A stretch of 21,605 nucleotides of DNA from Desulfobacteraceae bacterium UBA2230. GTDB lineage: Bacteria > Desulfobacterota > Desulfobacteria > Desulfobacterales > Desulfosarcinaceae. Of the stretch, positions 1 through 6,252 are shown piece by piece. A program made the position numbers and the translations under genes. The notes beneath the pieces were generated by a model. That model saw only the letters and a list, made by a program, of their open reading frames with translations. It was not told the origin of the DNA and ran no database searches. The DNA lies in NCBI GenBank assembly GCA_002348005.1, contig DDYQ01000223.1, forward strand, positions 1-21,605, written 5' to 3'. Position 1 is the stretch's first letter; each line of letters opens with the position of its first letter.

Positions 1-645
1 GAAAAGGTCTCCTACGACGAAATGCTCGAACTGGCCAGCCTTGGTGCCAAGGTTCTGCAGATCCGGTCGGTGGGTTTTGCCAAAAAATACAATATCCCCG
101 TGCATGTACGGTCGTCCTTCAGCGATGAGGAGGGTACCATGGTCGTCAGTGAAGATTCGGGAATGGAACAACTGGTCGTATCCGCGGTGGCCCAGGACAA
201 AAACCAGGCCCGCGTAACCATCACCAAGGTGCCCGACCAGCCGGGCATCGCGGCCAAGATATTTTCGCCCATCGCCGAAGCGGGCATCATTGTGGATATG
301 ATTATCCAGAATACCCGTCAGGGAGGCAAAACGGATATTTCCTTTACCGTGCCCAAAGCCGATTTCAAACGCACGCTGGACATGGGCAGGAAAATTGCCG
401 GCCAAATCGGCGCCGAGGATGTATTGGGCGATATGAACATTTCCAAGGTATCGGTTATCGGTGTGGGCATGAAGAACCATGCCGGCGTCGCCTCGGTCAT
501 GTTCAATACTCTGGCGCGCGAGAACATCAACATCATCATGATCGCCACGTCGGAAATCCGCATCTCCTGCGCCATTGAAGAGAAATATACCGAACTGGCG
601 GTCCGTGTCCTGCACACGGCTTTCGGCCTGGACGCCGAGGTTTGA
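1..645 (+). CDS. lysC: Aspartate kinase, C-terminal part (5' truncated)
   Basis: Aspartokinase phosphorylates L-aspartate in the first step of the lysine, threonine and methionine pathway. The window starts inside the gene: 214 codons remain of a monofunctional enzyme that is usually about 405-410 residues. The opening stretch (EKVSYDEMLELASLGAKVLQ) is the conserved end of the kinase domain, where 'SYDEMLELASLGAKVL' is highly typical. Two ACT domains follow, one from about codon 72 (VTITKVPDQPGIAAKIF) and one from about codon 150 (VSVIGVGMKNHAGVASVMF). These form the allosteric lysine/threonine-binding regulatory unit. The TGA stop is at 643-645. The family often carries an internal start giving a separate regulatory subunit; an ATG before 'EQLVVSAV' (about 163) could serve, but no convincing ribosome site is seen there. 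The identification is firm. Confidence 0.95.
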   Translation, partial: EKVSYDEMLELASLGAKVLQIRSVGFAKKYNIPVHVRSSFSDEEGTMVVSEDSGMEQLVVSAVAQDKNQARVTITKVPDQPGIAAKIFSPIAEAGIIVDMIIQNTRQGGKTDISFTVPKADFKRTLDMGRKIAGQIGAEDVLGDMNISKVSVIGVGMKNHAGVASVMFNTLARENINIIMIATSEIRISCAIEEKYTELAVRVLHTAFGLDAEV

Positions 646-683
646 TGCGCATTTTTCGAGGCCGCGATCCGAGGTAAACGTAC

Positions 684-779
684 GTGCCTGCGTTCAGCCC
701 CGTTCAACAAATATTGATTCTTCTGCTGGGATTGGCCGCCCTTGGGCTCACCCTGTGGCGTTATTGGAACCTTTTTTGA
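684..779 (+). CDS. Putative 31-residue single-pass membrane peptide
   Basis: This short reading frame lies in the gap between lysC and pyrF. It starts with GTG at 684, nine bases after a GAGG Shine-Dalgarno (671-674), and ends at TGA 777-779. The peptide opens MPAFSPVQQ, then has a hydrophobic run of about 17 residues (ILILLLGLAALGLTLW) and a short basic/aromatic tail (RYWNLF). That is the build of a one-helix membrane peptide. It is 38 bases downstream of lysC and may be cotranscribed with it. I do not recognise a family and assign no function. Ribosome site, membrane helix and a clean fit between two genes support it; its small size and GTG start are against certainty. Confidence 0.5.
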   Translation: MPAFSPVQQILILLLGLAALGLTLWRYWNLF

Positions 780-794
780 ACGGCCCCCTGGTGG

Positions 795-1520
795 TCAACG
801 CGCTTTGATCACCGCATCGATTTCCTCGGCGATGCGCACCGCTGCGGCGACCGGATCGGCGGCTTCCCGGATGGGCCGCCCGATCACGATGTAATCGGCA
901 CCCGAAGAAACGGCCATGGCCGGAGTGACCACCCGTTGCTGATCGTTTCGGGATACATTTTCCCAGGCCGGACGAATTCCCGGCGTCACCGTGATAAACC
1001 CAGGACCGAAATGACTTCGCACCAGGCCGACTTCATGCCCCGAACACACGATGCCGGGTAAACCGGCGGCCTTGGCCAAACCCGCCCTGTACAACACCAG
1101 GCGCCCCGGATCGTTGGCCATCTCGGGCGGATATCCCGCGGCCTGCAGGTCTGCGGCGGATACACTGGTGAGCACGGTCACGCCCAAAACATCAACCGAT
1201 CCCGAAGCCCGCACGGCCGCCTCCAGCATAGCCCGGTTTTCACCGCAATGGATCGTTGCAAATCTGGGCTTCAGCGCGGCCACGGCGGCCATCGCCTGCT
1301 GCACGGTGGCCGGGATATCGTGCAGCTTCAGGTCGAGGAAAACACCGCCGGATGCATGCGCTACGATCCATTCGACCAGATCGGGACCCGTACGGATAAA
1401 CAACTCCAATCCGACTTTGAAGATGTTGACGTGATCCCGCAGGCGCGTTACCCAGGCGCGGGCCGCCTCGGCCGAAGCGACGTCGAGTGCGAAGATGAGA
1501 TACTCTTTACCCGTCTTCAT
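795..1520 (-). CDS. pyrF: Orotidine 5'-phosphate decarboxylase
   Basis: PyrF decarboxylates OMP to UMP, the last step of de novo pyrimidine synthesis in the cytosol. The 241-residue length matches the bacterial family. The N-terminus has the substrate-binding 'FALDVAS' strand, then 'FKVGLELF', and the catalytic charge network DLKLHDIP (D63, K65, D68). The C-terminal phosphate-binding region reads 'VTPGIRP' and 'ADYIVIGRPI', both typical. The ATG at 1518-1520 is preceded by AGGG eight bases upstream on the minus strand. The gene converges on the lysC side and stands alone. Its promoter must lie in 1521-1660; a TATAAG -10-like hexamer on the minus strand near 1566 is possible but its -35 is poor. 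The identification is firm. Confidence 0.96.
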   Translation of the reverse strand: MKTGKEYLIFALDVASAEAARAWVTRLRDHVNIFKVGLELFIRTGPDLVEWIVAHASGGVFLDLKLHDIPATVQQAMAAVAALKPRFATIHCGENRAMLEAAVRASGSVDVLGVTVLTSVSAADLQAAGYPPEMANDPGRLVLYRAGLAKAAGLPGIVCSGHEVGLVRSHFGPGFITVTPGIRPAWENVSRNDQQRVVTPAMAVSSGADYIVIGRPIREAADPVAAAVRIAEEIDAVIKAR

Positions 1521-1983
1521 AGAATTGCCCTGACTTCAGTGATAAGACTGACAGTAATCCAACTTATAACCCAACCGGCCGTGTTTCGAAAGACACTCCT
1601 GACGCATATTGGTCATGAAAAGAAAAATGATTGAATTATATAAGAATTTCATGATAATAAGAAGCACTGACACGCACCCGCAGCGGGGTACCTGTATTGA
1701 GCTTGCATTCCAGACATCATGTAGCGGTCGCAATCATCCGCCTCAATGAAGCGCAGCCGATCCTGCTACGAACCCGCCTGCGCGCCCGGGAAGGGATGGC
1801 CCTTTATTGCAGGCCGAGGGGGTACGGAAGCGTCATGGGTGGGCTGCCGCCGGCCGCCGCCCGCCCGGTGCGGCGCCATCCTGTCACCCTATCGGGCACG
1901 CCCTTTACCGAATCAATCGATCCAATGCTTCCGGCGGCATTCCCGCAAGCAGCCGATGCGGCGGCGGAAATCCTTCAGGCGCC
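1521..1983. other. Intergenic region between divergent pyrF and selA
   Basis: This 463-base region has two halves. Bases 1540-1690 are AT-rich and hold promoter-like sequence, including the selA-strand promoter listed separately and an imperfect palindrome around TTCGAA near 1584. Bases 1690-1983 are GC-rich and form a leader of about 320 nt if transcription starts near 1665. A plus-strand open frame (1697-1987) runs through this leader and is listed separately. No tRNA-Sec was found in it on either strand. Confidence 0.6.
1631..1658 (+). promoter_or_regulatory. Candidate sigma70-type promoter for selA
   Basis: TTGAAT (1631-1636) and GATAAT (1653-1658) are separated by 16 bases, matching four of six and five of six consensus positions, in the most AT-rich part of the gap. 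Transcription would begin near 1665 and leave a long leader before selA. Prediction by eye only. Confidence 0.4.
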
Positions 1984-1987
1984 ATGA
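1697..1987 (+). CDS. Possible 96-residue upstream ORF coupled to selA
   Basis: An open frame begins with TTG at 1697 and ends with TGA at 1985-1987, overlapping the selA start as ATGA, the classic arrangement of translationally coupled genes. Its third codon positions are mostly G or C, as in the surrounding real genes. The protein would be basic in the middle (LLRTRLRAREG) and alanine/proline-rich at the end, with no motif I recognise. There is no strong Shine-Dalgarno before the TTG. The high GC content alone can keep such a frame open, so this may be just selA leader. I assign no function. Confidence 0.25.
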   Translation: MSLHSRHHVAVAIIRLNEAQPILLRTRLRAREGMALYCRPRGYGSVMGGLPPAAARPVRRHPVTLSGTPFTESIDPMLPAAFPQAADAAAEILQAP

Positions 1988-3447
1988 TGTCGATCACCCC
2001 GGAGCAACACACGCTGCTTAAACACCTGCCGGCCGTAGACCGTCTGCTCGTCGCGGCCCAGAAGATGAAAGCGCTGCAGGATCTGCCCAAGGCGGTACTC
2101 ACGCGCGCTATCCGCGAGACCCTGGAAGCCGAGCGCCAACGCATCCTGCAATCCCCCGACGCTCTTCCCATGAAGGTGGAGCGTCTTACGGTGGAAGTTC
2201 TATTACCGCAAGTGGCGCAGCGGGCAGCGGGACTGCAGGCCTACAACCTGCAAACCGTGGTCAATGCCACCGGAATCGTAGTGCATACCAACCTGGGCCG
2301 CTCTCCGCTGGCGCAACCCGCCGTCGATCATTTGTTGGTCATCGCGCAGCGCTACTCCAACCTTGAATTCGACCTCGCCCGCGGCCGGCGGGGATCCCGC
2401 TACAATGCCGTGGAAGACCTTTTATGCGAACTCAGCGGCGCCGAGGCGGCCCTCGCCGTAAACAACAACGCGGCGGCGGTTCTTTTAAGCCTGGACACCC
2501 TGGCGCGCGGCAAAGAAGTGGTGATTTCGCGGGGTGAACTGGTGGAGATCGGCGGATCTTTCCGCGTTCCCGATGTCATGATCAAAAGCGGCGCCATTCT
2601 AAAAGAGGTCGGTACCACCAACCGGACCCATCTGCGTGACTACGAGAACGCCATCGGCAGCAACACCGGCTTGCTGCTCAAGGTGCATACCAGCAATTAC
2701 AGCATCGTCGGCTTCACGGCGGCTGTGCCGTTGGCGGAATTGGCGGTTGTGGGGGCCAAATTCAACCTGACGGTAATGGAAGATCTGGGCAGCGGCAACT
2801 TTATCGACCTTACCCGGTACGGGCTCACGTGCGAGCCAACCGTGCAGCAGTCGGTGGCCTCCGGCGCCGATGTGGTGACCTTCAGCGGGGACAAACTGCT
2901 CGGCGGCCCCCAAGCTGGTCTGATCGTCGGCAAAAAGCACGTGGTGGAGCGCATCAAGGCCAACCCGCTGACCCGCGCCGTGCGCATCGACAAGCTGACC
3001 CTGGCGGCGCTCGAGGCCACGCTGAAGTTATATCGCGACGAACAGCAGGCGATCGAAAGCATTCCGACCCTGCGCATGCTGACCATCGGCCGGCCGGAGA
3101 TCGAGCGCCGCGCCAGGCAGCTGGCCGCGGAACTGCAGGCGCTGTCTGATGACCGCCTTCAGGTTGATCTATGCGATATGCCGTCCCAGGCGGGCGGCGG
3201 TTCTCTTCCCATGCTGGTTCTGCCCAGTTGGGGCGTGAGTCTGCGCATCCGCGGAATTTCGACCCAGGCCGTCGAAACGGCCCTGCGCCGGCAGCGCCCC
3301 GCAATCATCGGCCGGATTGAGAACGATCTGTTCCTGATGGATGCGCGAACGATCATGGATGAAGAACTACCGCTGATTTCCGCGGCTTTCCAGCACCTGC
3401 TGAACCCTTCAAATTCGGGAGTCTCCAATGTGTACGACCCCACCTGA
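1984..3447 (+). CDS. selA: L-seryl-tRNA(Sec) selenium transferase
   Basis: SelA is the PLP enzyme that converts seryl-tRNA(Sec) to selenocysteinyl-tRNA(Sec) using selenophosphate. The product from ATG 1984 has 487 residues, close to the family's usual 460-475. Diagnostic stretches are 'VVNATGIVVHTNLGRSPLA', 'YSNLEFDLARGRRGSR', the double-N segment 'AVNNNAAAVLL', and the PLP lysine in 'SGDKLLGGPQAG' (K304). The frame is open further upstream to 1807, but that extension has no SelA-like sequence, so the MMSITPEQ start is chosen; the ribosome site there is weak (AGG seven bases upstream). selB and selC are not in the window. The next gene starts inside the last 20 bases. The organism therefore very likely makes selenoproteins, as many sulfate reducers do. 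Confidence 0.96.
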   Translation: MMSITPEQHTLLKHLPAVDRLLVAAQKMKALQDLPKAVLTRAIRETLEAERQRILQSPDALPMKVERLTVEVLLPQVAQRAAGLQAYNLQTVVNATGIVVHTNLGRSPLAQPAVDHLLVIAQRYSNLEFDLARGRRGSRYNAVEDLLCELSGAEAALAVNNNAAAVLLSLDTLARGKEVVISRGELVEIGGSFRVPDVMIKSGAILKEVGTTNRTHLRDYENAIGSNTGLLLKVHTSNYSIVGFTAAVPLAELAVVGAKFNLTVMEDLGSGNFIDLTRYGLTCEPTVQQSVASGADVVTFSGDKLLGGPQAGLIVGKKHVVERIKANPLTRAVRIDKLTLAALEATLKLYRDEQQAIESIPTLRMLTIGRPEIERRARQLAAELQALSDDRLQVDLCDMPSQAGGGSLPMLVLPSWGVSLRIRGISTQAVETALRRQRPAIIGRIENDLFLMDARTIMDEELPLISAAFQHLLNPSNSGVSNVYDPT

Positions 3448-4795
3448 GTCTGCGGTAGCCGATACCTTCCTGCGCCACGCCTCCGAAACGGAGTTGCTCC
3501 GCCATACTAACCGAACCGGGGCGGCCGCCCCACAGACGTCAGCCGAAGGGAGGCCCGCGCTGCTCGATCTGGCCGACGGGCCGCCCGAAGGGATCGATCC
3601 GGCGCTGATGAGCCGACTAGCCCAGTGGACGGCCTTCAACGTGCTGGCCATCCGCATCGATTCCCCTCCCGGGGACCCCGACAGTTCGGGCGAGCCGCAT
3701 GCCACGCTTCACCGGCTGCTGAACGCGCTCCAATCCGGGCACGGCGCCGTATGGTTTCCCTGGCAAACTGGATTGTACGGATGTGTCGTCCCGGAGGTGG
3801 GTACCGAAACCGCCCTTGCGCTGGCCAGCGCCTTGCAGGCCGATCTTGTTCGGGAACGGCCGGAAACGGTCTCCATCGGAATCGCCGCATTTCCGTTGAT
3901 TTCTTTCAACCGCACCCAGAGTCTGGCAAATGCCTGTAAGGCGCTCGAACATGCCGCCTTTTTCGGCCCCGGCAGCGCCGTCATTTTCGATGCGGTCAGC
4001 CTGAACATAAGCGGTGACCAGCATTATCAGGCGGGTGACATGGGGGCCGCCATGGCAGAATACCGGGCCGCATTGCGCCTCGATCCTCAAAACGTAAACG
4101 TCCATAACAGCCTGGGCGTTTGCATGGCGCGCATAAAAGATTTCGGGGCGGCGCGCGAAAGCTTTCAAGCCGCCTTGGCAATCAATCCCCACGAAAGCAT
4201 GGCGGCATTCAACCTGGGCATGTTGAAGCGCCTGGAAAATGAAGCGGAAGCCGCTCTGGCGCTCTTCGAATCCGCCCACTCGCTGGATCCGCTCTCGTTC
4301 GATATCAACCTGCAATTGGGCATTTCGCTGGTCGAACTCGCCCGCTGGGCAGAGGCCCGCCCCTTTCTGGAAGCGGCCGTCACGCAGCGGGCGGACAACG
4401 CCCGCGCACACTGCTGGCTGGGACAGTGCCTGGCCGGCCTTGCACGGCTCCCGGAAGCGATTCAGGCGCTGACCCGGGCGGCCAAGCTCAACCCCAATGA
4501 TGCCGCAGCGCTTTCGGCCCTGGGCGCACTCTATGCCGCCAAGGGCGAGAACCCCGATGTGTGTATGACCTTCTGCCGCCAAAGTGTGCTGCTGGCTCCT
4601 CAAAACGGATTGTACCGGCACCGTCTGGGCTGCCTGTACAAGCAATACGATCAACTGGACAGCGCACTTGCAGAATTCGAATCAGCAGCCGCGCTGGGAT
4701 ACGATTCGACATCCGACATCGACGAGATCCGTCATCTGATCGGCGTGGCATCCGGGCCGGACCCCGCGCCCGACCAACAGCTCGCCGCCTCCTGA
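3428..4795 (+). CDS. TPR protein with degenerate GGDEF-like N-terminal domain
   Basis: This is a 455-residue protein whose function is unknown to me. Residues about 60-190 resemble the second half of a GGDEF domain: a strand 'FNVLAIRID', a stretch ending in 'ETVSIGIAAFP', and 'SLANACKALEHAAFFGPGSAVIFD', which matches the typical SiGia...A..AL..AK..G end. The GGDEF signature position reads 'WQTGLYGC', so catalysis is not expected. From about residue 195 to 430 there are roughly six or seven tetratricopeptide repeats (for example 'AMAEYRAALRLDPQNVNVHN', 'ARESFQAALAINP'), a protein-protein scaffold. ATG 3428 has GGGAG six bases upstream and overlaps selA by 20 bases, so the two are probably coupled. 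No signal peptide or membrane segment is seen. A link to selenium metabolism is only suggested by position. Confidence 0.85.
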   Translation: MCTTPPESAVADTFLRHASETELLRHTNRTGAAAPQTSAEGRPALLDLADGPPEGIDPALMSRLAQWTAFNVLAIRIDSPPGDPDSSGEPHATLHRLLNALQSGHGAVWFPWQTGLYGCVVPEVGTETALALASALQADLVRERPETVSIGIAAFPLISFNRTQSLANACKALEHAAFFGPGSAVIFDAVSLNISGDQHYQAGDMGAAMAEYRAALRLDPQNVNVHNSLGVCMARIKDFGAARESFQAALAINPHESMAAFNLGMLKRLENEAEAALALFESAHSLDPLSFDINLQLGISLVELARWAEARPFLEAAVTQRADNARAHCWLGQCLAGLARLPEAIQALTRAAKLNPNDAAALSALGALYAAKGENPDVCMTFCRQSVLLAPQNGLYRHRLGCLYKQYDQLDSALAEFESAAALGYDSTSDIDEIRHLIGVASGPDPAPDQQLAAS

Positions 4796-5098
4796 CCGCG
4801 ACGTCCCCTTCGATCGGCAAATCTGGCCGAAGGCATGCTGCTGCGGGATCATCCAGGAGGTTGCTGCGGGTATTTCGGGGTGCTTGCAGATCATCCGACG
4901 CGCTCGGGTGCGCACGATGACCGCAGCAGCCTGCTTATGGAACGGAGACCTTCCGTCAGATCGCGAATCGCTTGATTTTTATACCCCACGCGTTATAGTG
5001 GGGCTCCCGTGATCATTCCGGGATTACTGCAAAAAAATGGTCCGAACTTGCAGGGCCGCCCCCTTGGGGCGCAAAGCGCATCTTCAGGAGAATGGGTC
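4796..5098. other. Gap with dense inverted and direct repeats (possible structured RNA)
   Basis: This 303-base gap has no convincing gene. A hairpin CCTTCG/CGAAGG (4807-4812, 4828-4833) lies 12 bases after the TPR gene stop. A perfect 10-base inverted repeat, GCTGCTGCGG (4837-4846) and CCGCAGCAGC (4921-4930), brackets 74 bases. Inside are two copies of GATCATCC (4847-4854, 4889-4896); TGCTGCGGG occurs twice (4839-4847, 4862-4870). A small stem ACGGA/TCCGT is at 4942-4956. None is followed by a T-run, so an intrinsic terminator is not evident. It could be a transcript end processed otherwise, a small RNA, or chance in GC-rich DNA. Confidence 0.4.
4972..4999 (+). promoter_or_regulatory. Candidate promoter of the fmdB-hemC-cobA/hemD operon
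   Basis: TTGATT (4972-4977) and TATAGT (4994-4999) are 16 bases apart, four and five of six consensus matches. A 6-base inverted repeat, CCCCAC (4984-4989) and GTGGGG (4998-5003), straddles the -10 and the expected start near 5006, so it could be an operator. A leader of about 93 nt would precede fmdB. Confidence 0.5.
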
Positions 5099-5323
5099 AT
5101 GCCGATCTACGAATACCAGTGTGAAGGCTGCGGACATCAATTCGAATGCCTTGTTTTGGGTGGCGACATACCGAACTGCCCGTGTTGTAAGAGCCCAAAA
5201 GTCTGTCGCTTGATGTCGGCCTGCGGGTTTGTTTCCAAGGGGGCCGGCGGACAGACCGTCAGCTCGTCTTCCGCCTCGTGCGGCGGCTGCAAAGCGTCAA
5301 GCTGCGCAGGATGCGGGCACTGA
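5099..5323 (+). CDS. FmdB-family zinc ribbon protein
   Basis: This is a 74-residue protein of the FmdB/CxxC_CXXC_SSSS family of small putative regulatory proteins. It begins with the family signature MPIYEYQCEGCGHQFE; two CxxC pairs (C8/C11, C27/C30) should hold one zinc ion. The end is unusual in density of cysteines (SCGGCKASSCAGCGH), a known habit of the family in deltaproteobacteria. ATG 5099 is chosen because AGGAG lies eight bases upstream, although the frame is open from a GTG at 5009. Its TGA overlaps the hemC ATG by one base (TGATG), so the proteins are coupled. The molecular role of the family is not established; the context suggests a link to tetrapyrrole synthesis. Confidence 0.9.
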   Translation: MPIYEYQCEGCGHQFECLVLGGDIPNCPCCKSPKVCRLMSACGFVSKGAGGQTVSSSSASCGGCKASSCAGCGH

Positions 5324-6252
5324 TGCGGCGCATCCTGCGCATAGGAACCCGAGGCAGCCAGCTGGCGCTGTGGCAGTCCAGGTGGGTGCAGTCGGCGCTC
5401 TCCCGTCGCTGGCCCACCGTTTCACTGGAACTTGAGGTTATCAGAACCACCGGCGACAAAATCCAGGACGTACCGCTTTCGCGGGTGGGCGGCAAAGGCC
5501 TTTTCGTCAAGGAAATCGAAGAAGCTTTACTGGACGGCCGGATCGACGTAGCGGTACACAGTATGAAGGATATGCCCTCCGAACTCCCGTCCGGTCTCAC
5601 GATCGGTGCCATACCGCTGCGCGAGAATCCGCTGGATATTCTGGCAGCCGGATCTTCCCGCTCGCTGGAGGCCTTGCCGAGAGGCGCCCGTGTAGGAACC
5701 AGCAGTTTACGGCGTACGGCGCAACTGCTTCATCTGCGGCCGGACCTGAATATTGCGCCCCTGAGGGGCAATATCGATACCCGGCTGCGAAAACTTGCCG
5801 CAAACGATCTCGATGCCGTTATCCTGGCGGCAGCGGGAGTGTTGCGCCTCGATCTGGCCGACCGGATCAGCGCCTATCTGCCGGCGTCGCAGATGCTGCC
5901 GGCCGTGGGCCAGGGCGCCCTGTGCATTGAGACGCGCATCGATGATCCGGTTGTGGGACCTCTGGTGTCCGCGTTGGAACATGCCGATACGCGTACGGCG
6001 GTGACGGCCGAACGCGCTTTCCTGGCCCGCCTGGAAGGCGGCTGCCAGGTGCCCATTGCCGCCTACGCCGAAGTCGACGGCGAACGGGTTCATCTGACCG
6101 GATTGGTGGCCGAACCGAACGGCCGGCAGTTTATCAAAGCCTCAAGAACCTGCGCCCGTGCGGATGCCGAAAACATGGGCCGCGGGCTGGCTGAAGAGTT
6201 GCTGGATCGTGGCGCCGGGGACATACTGGAAAGGGTGCGGCACAATGGCTGA
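5323..6252 (+). CDS. hemC: Porphobilinogen deaminase (hydroxymethylbilane synthase)
   Basis: HemC joins four porphobilinogen molecules into hydroxymethylbilane in the cytosol, on the route to heme, siroheme and corrinoids. The protein has 309 residues, like E. coli HemC (313). It shows 'RIGTRGSQLALWQ', 'GGKGLFVKEIEEALLDGRIDVAVHSMKDMP', 'VGTSSLRRTAQLL' and 'LRGNIDTRLRKL', the arginine/lysine-rich catalytic segments. The cysteine that carries the dipyrromethane cofactor is present in 'LEGGCQVPIAAYA' (C241). The ATG shares its A with the fmdB stop; a frame extension upstream runs through fmdB and is rejected. The last 8 bases overlap the next gene, so the three genes form one tight operon. Confidence 0.97.
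   Translation: MRRILRIGTRGSQLALWQSRWVQSALSRRWPTVSLELEVIRTTGDKIQDVPLSRVGGKGLFVKEIEEALLDGRIDVAVHSMKDMPSELPSGLTIGAIPLRENPLDILAAGSSRSLEALPRGARVGTSSLRRTAQLLHLRPDLNIAPLRGNIDTRLRKLAANDLDAVILAAAGVLRLDLADRISAYLPASQMLPAVGQGALCIETRIDDPVVGPLVSALEHADTRTAVTAERAFLARLEGGCQVPIAAYAEVDGERVHLTGLVAEPNGRQFIKASRTCARADAENMGRGLAEELLDRGAGDILERVRHNG

Noticed and set aside
1807..1983. Upstream extension of selA by 59 residues
   Set aside because: The extension has no SelA similarity, and the 487-residue form already slightly exceeds the family's usual length.
3617..4654. 345-codon open frame antisense to the TPR gene
   Set aside because: It mirrors a well-supported gene whose repeats and codon use explain the sequence; the antisense product has no recognisable motif and is an effect of GC-rich codons.
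1690..5098. Searched for tRNA-Sec (selC) near selA, including the 94-base element 4837-4930
   Set aside because: No T-loop TTC motif, UCA anticodon context or 8-base acceptor with GCCA end on either strand.
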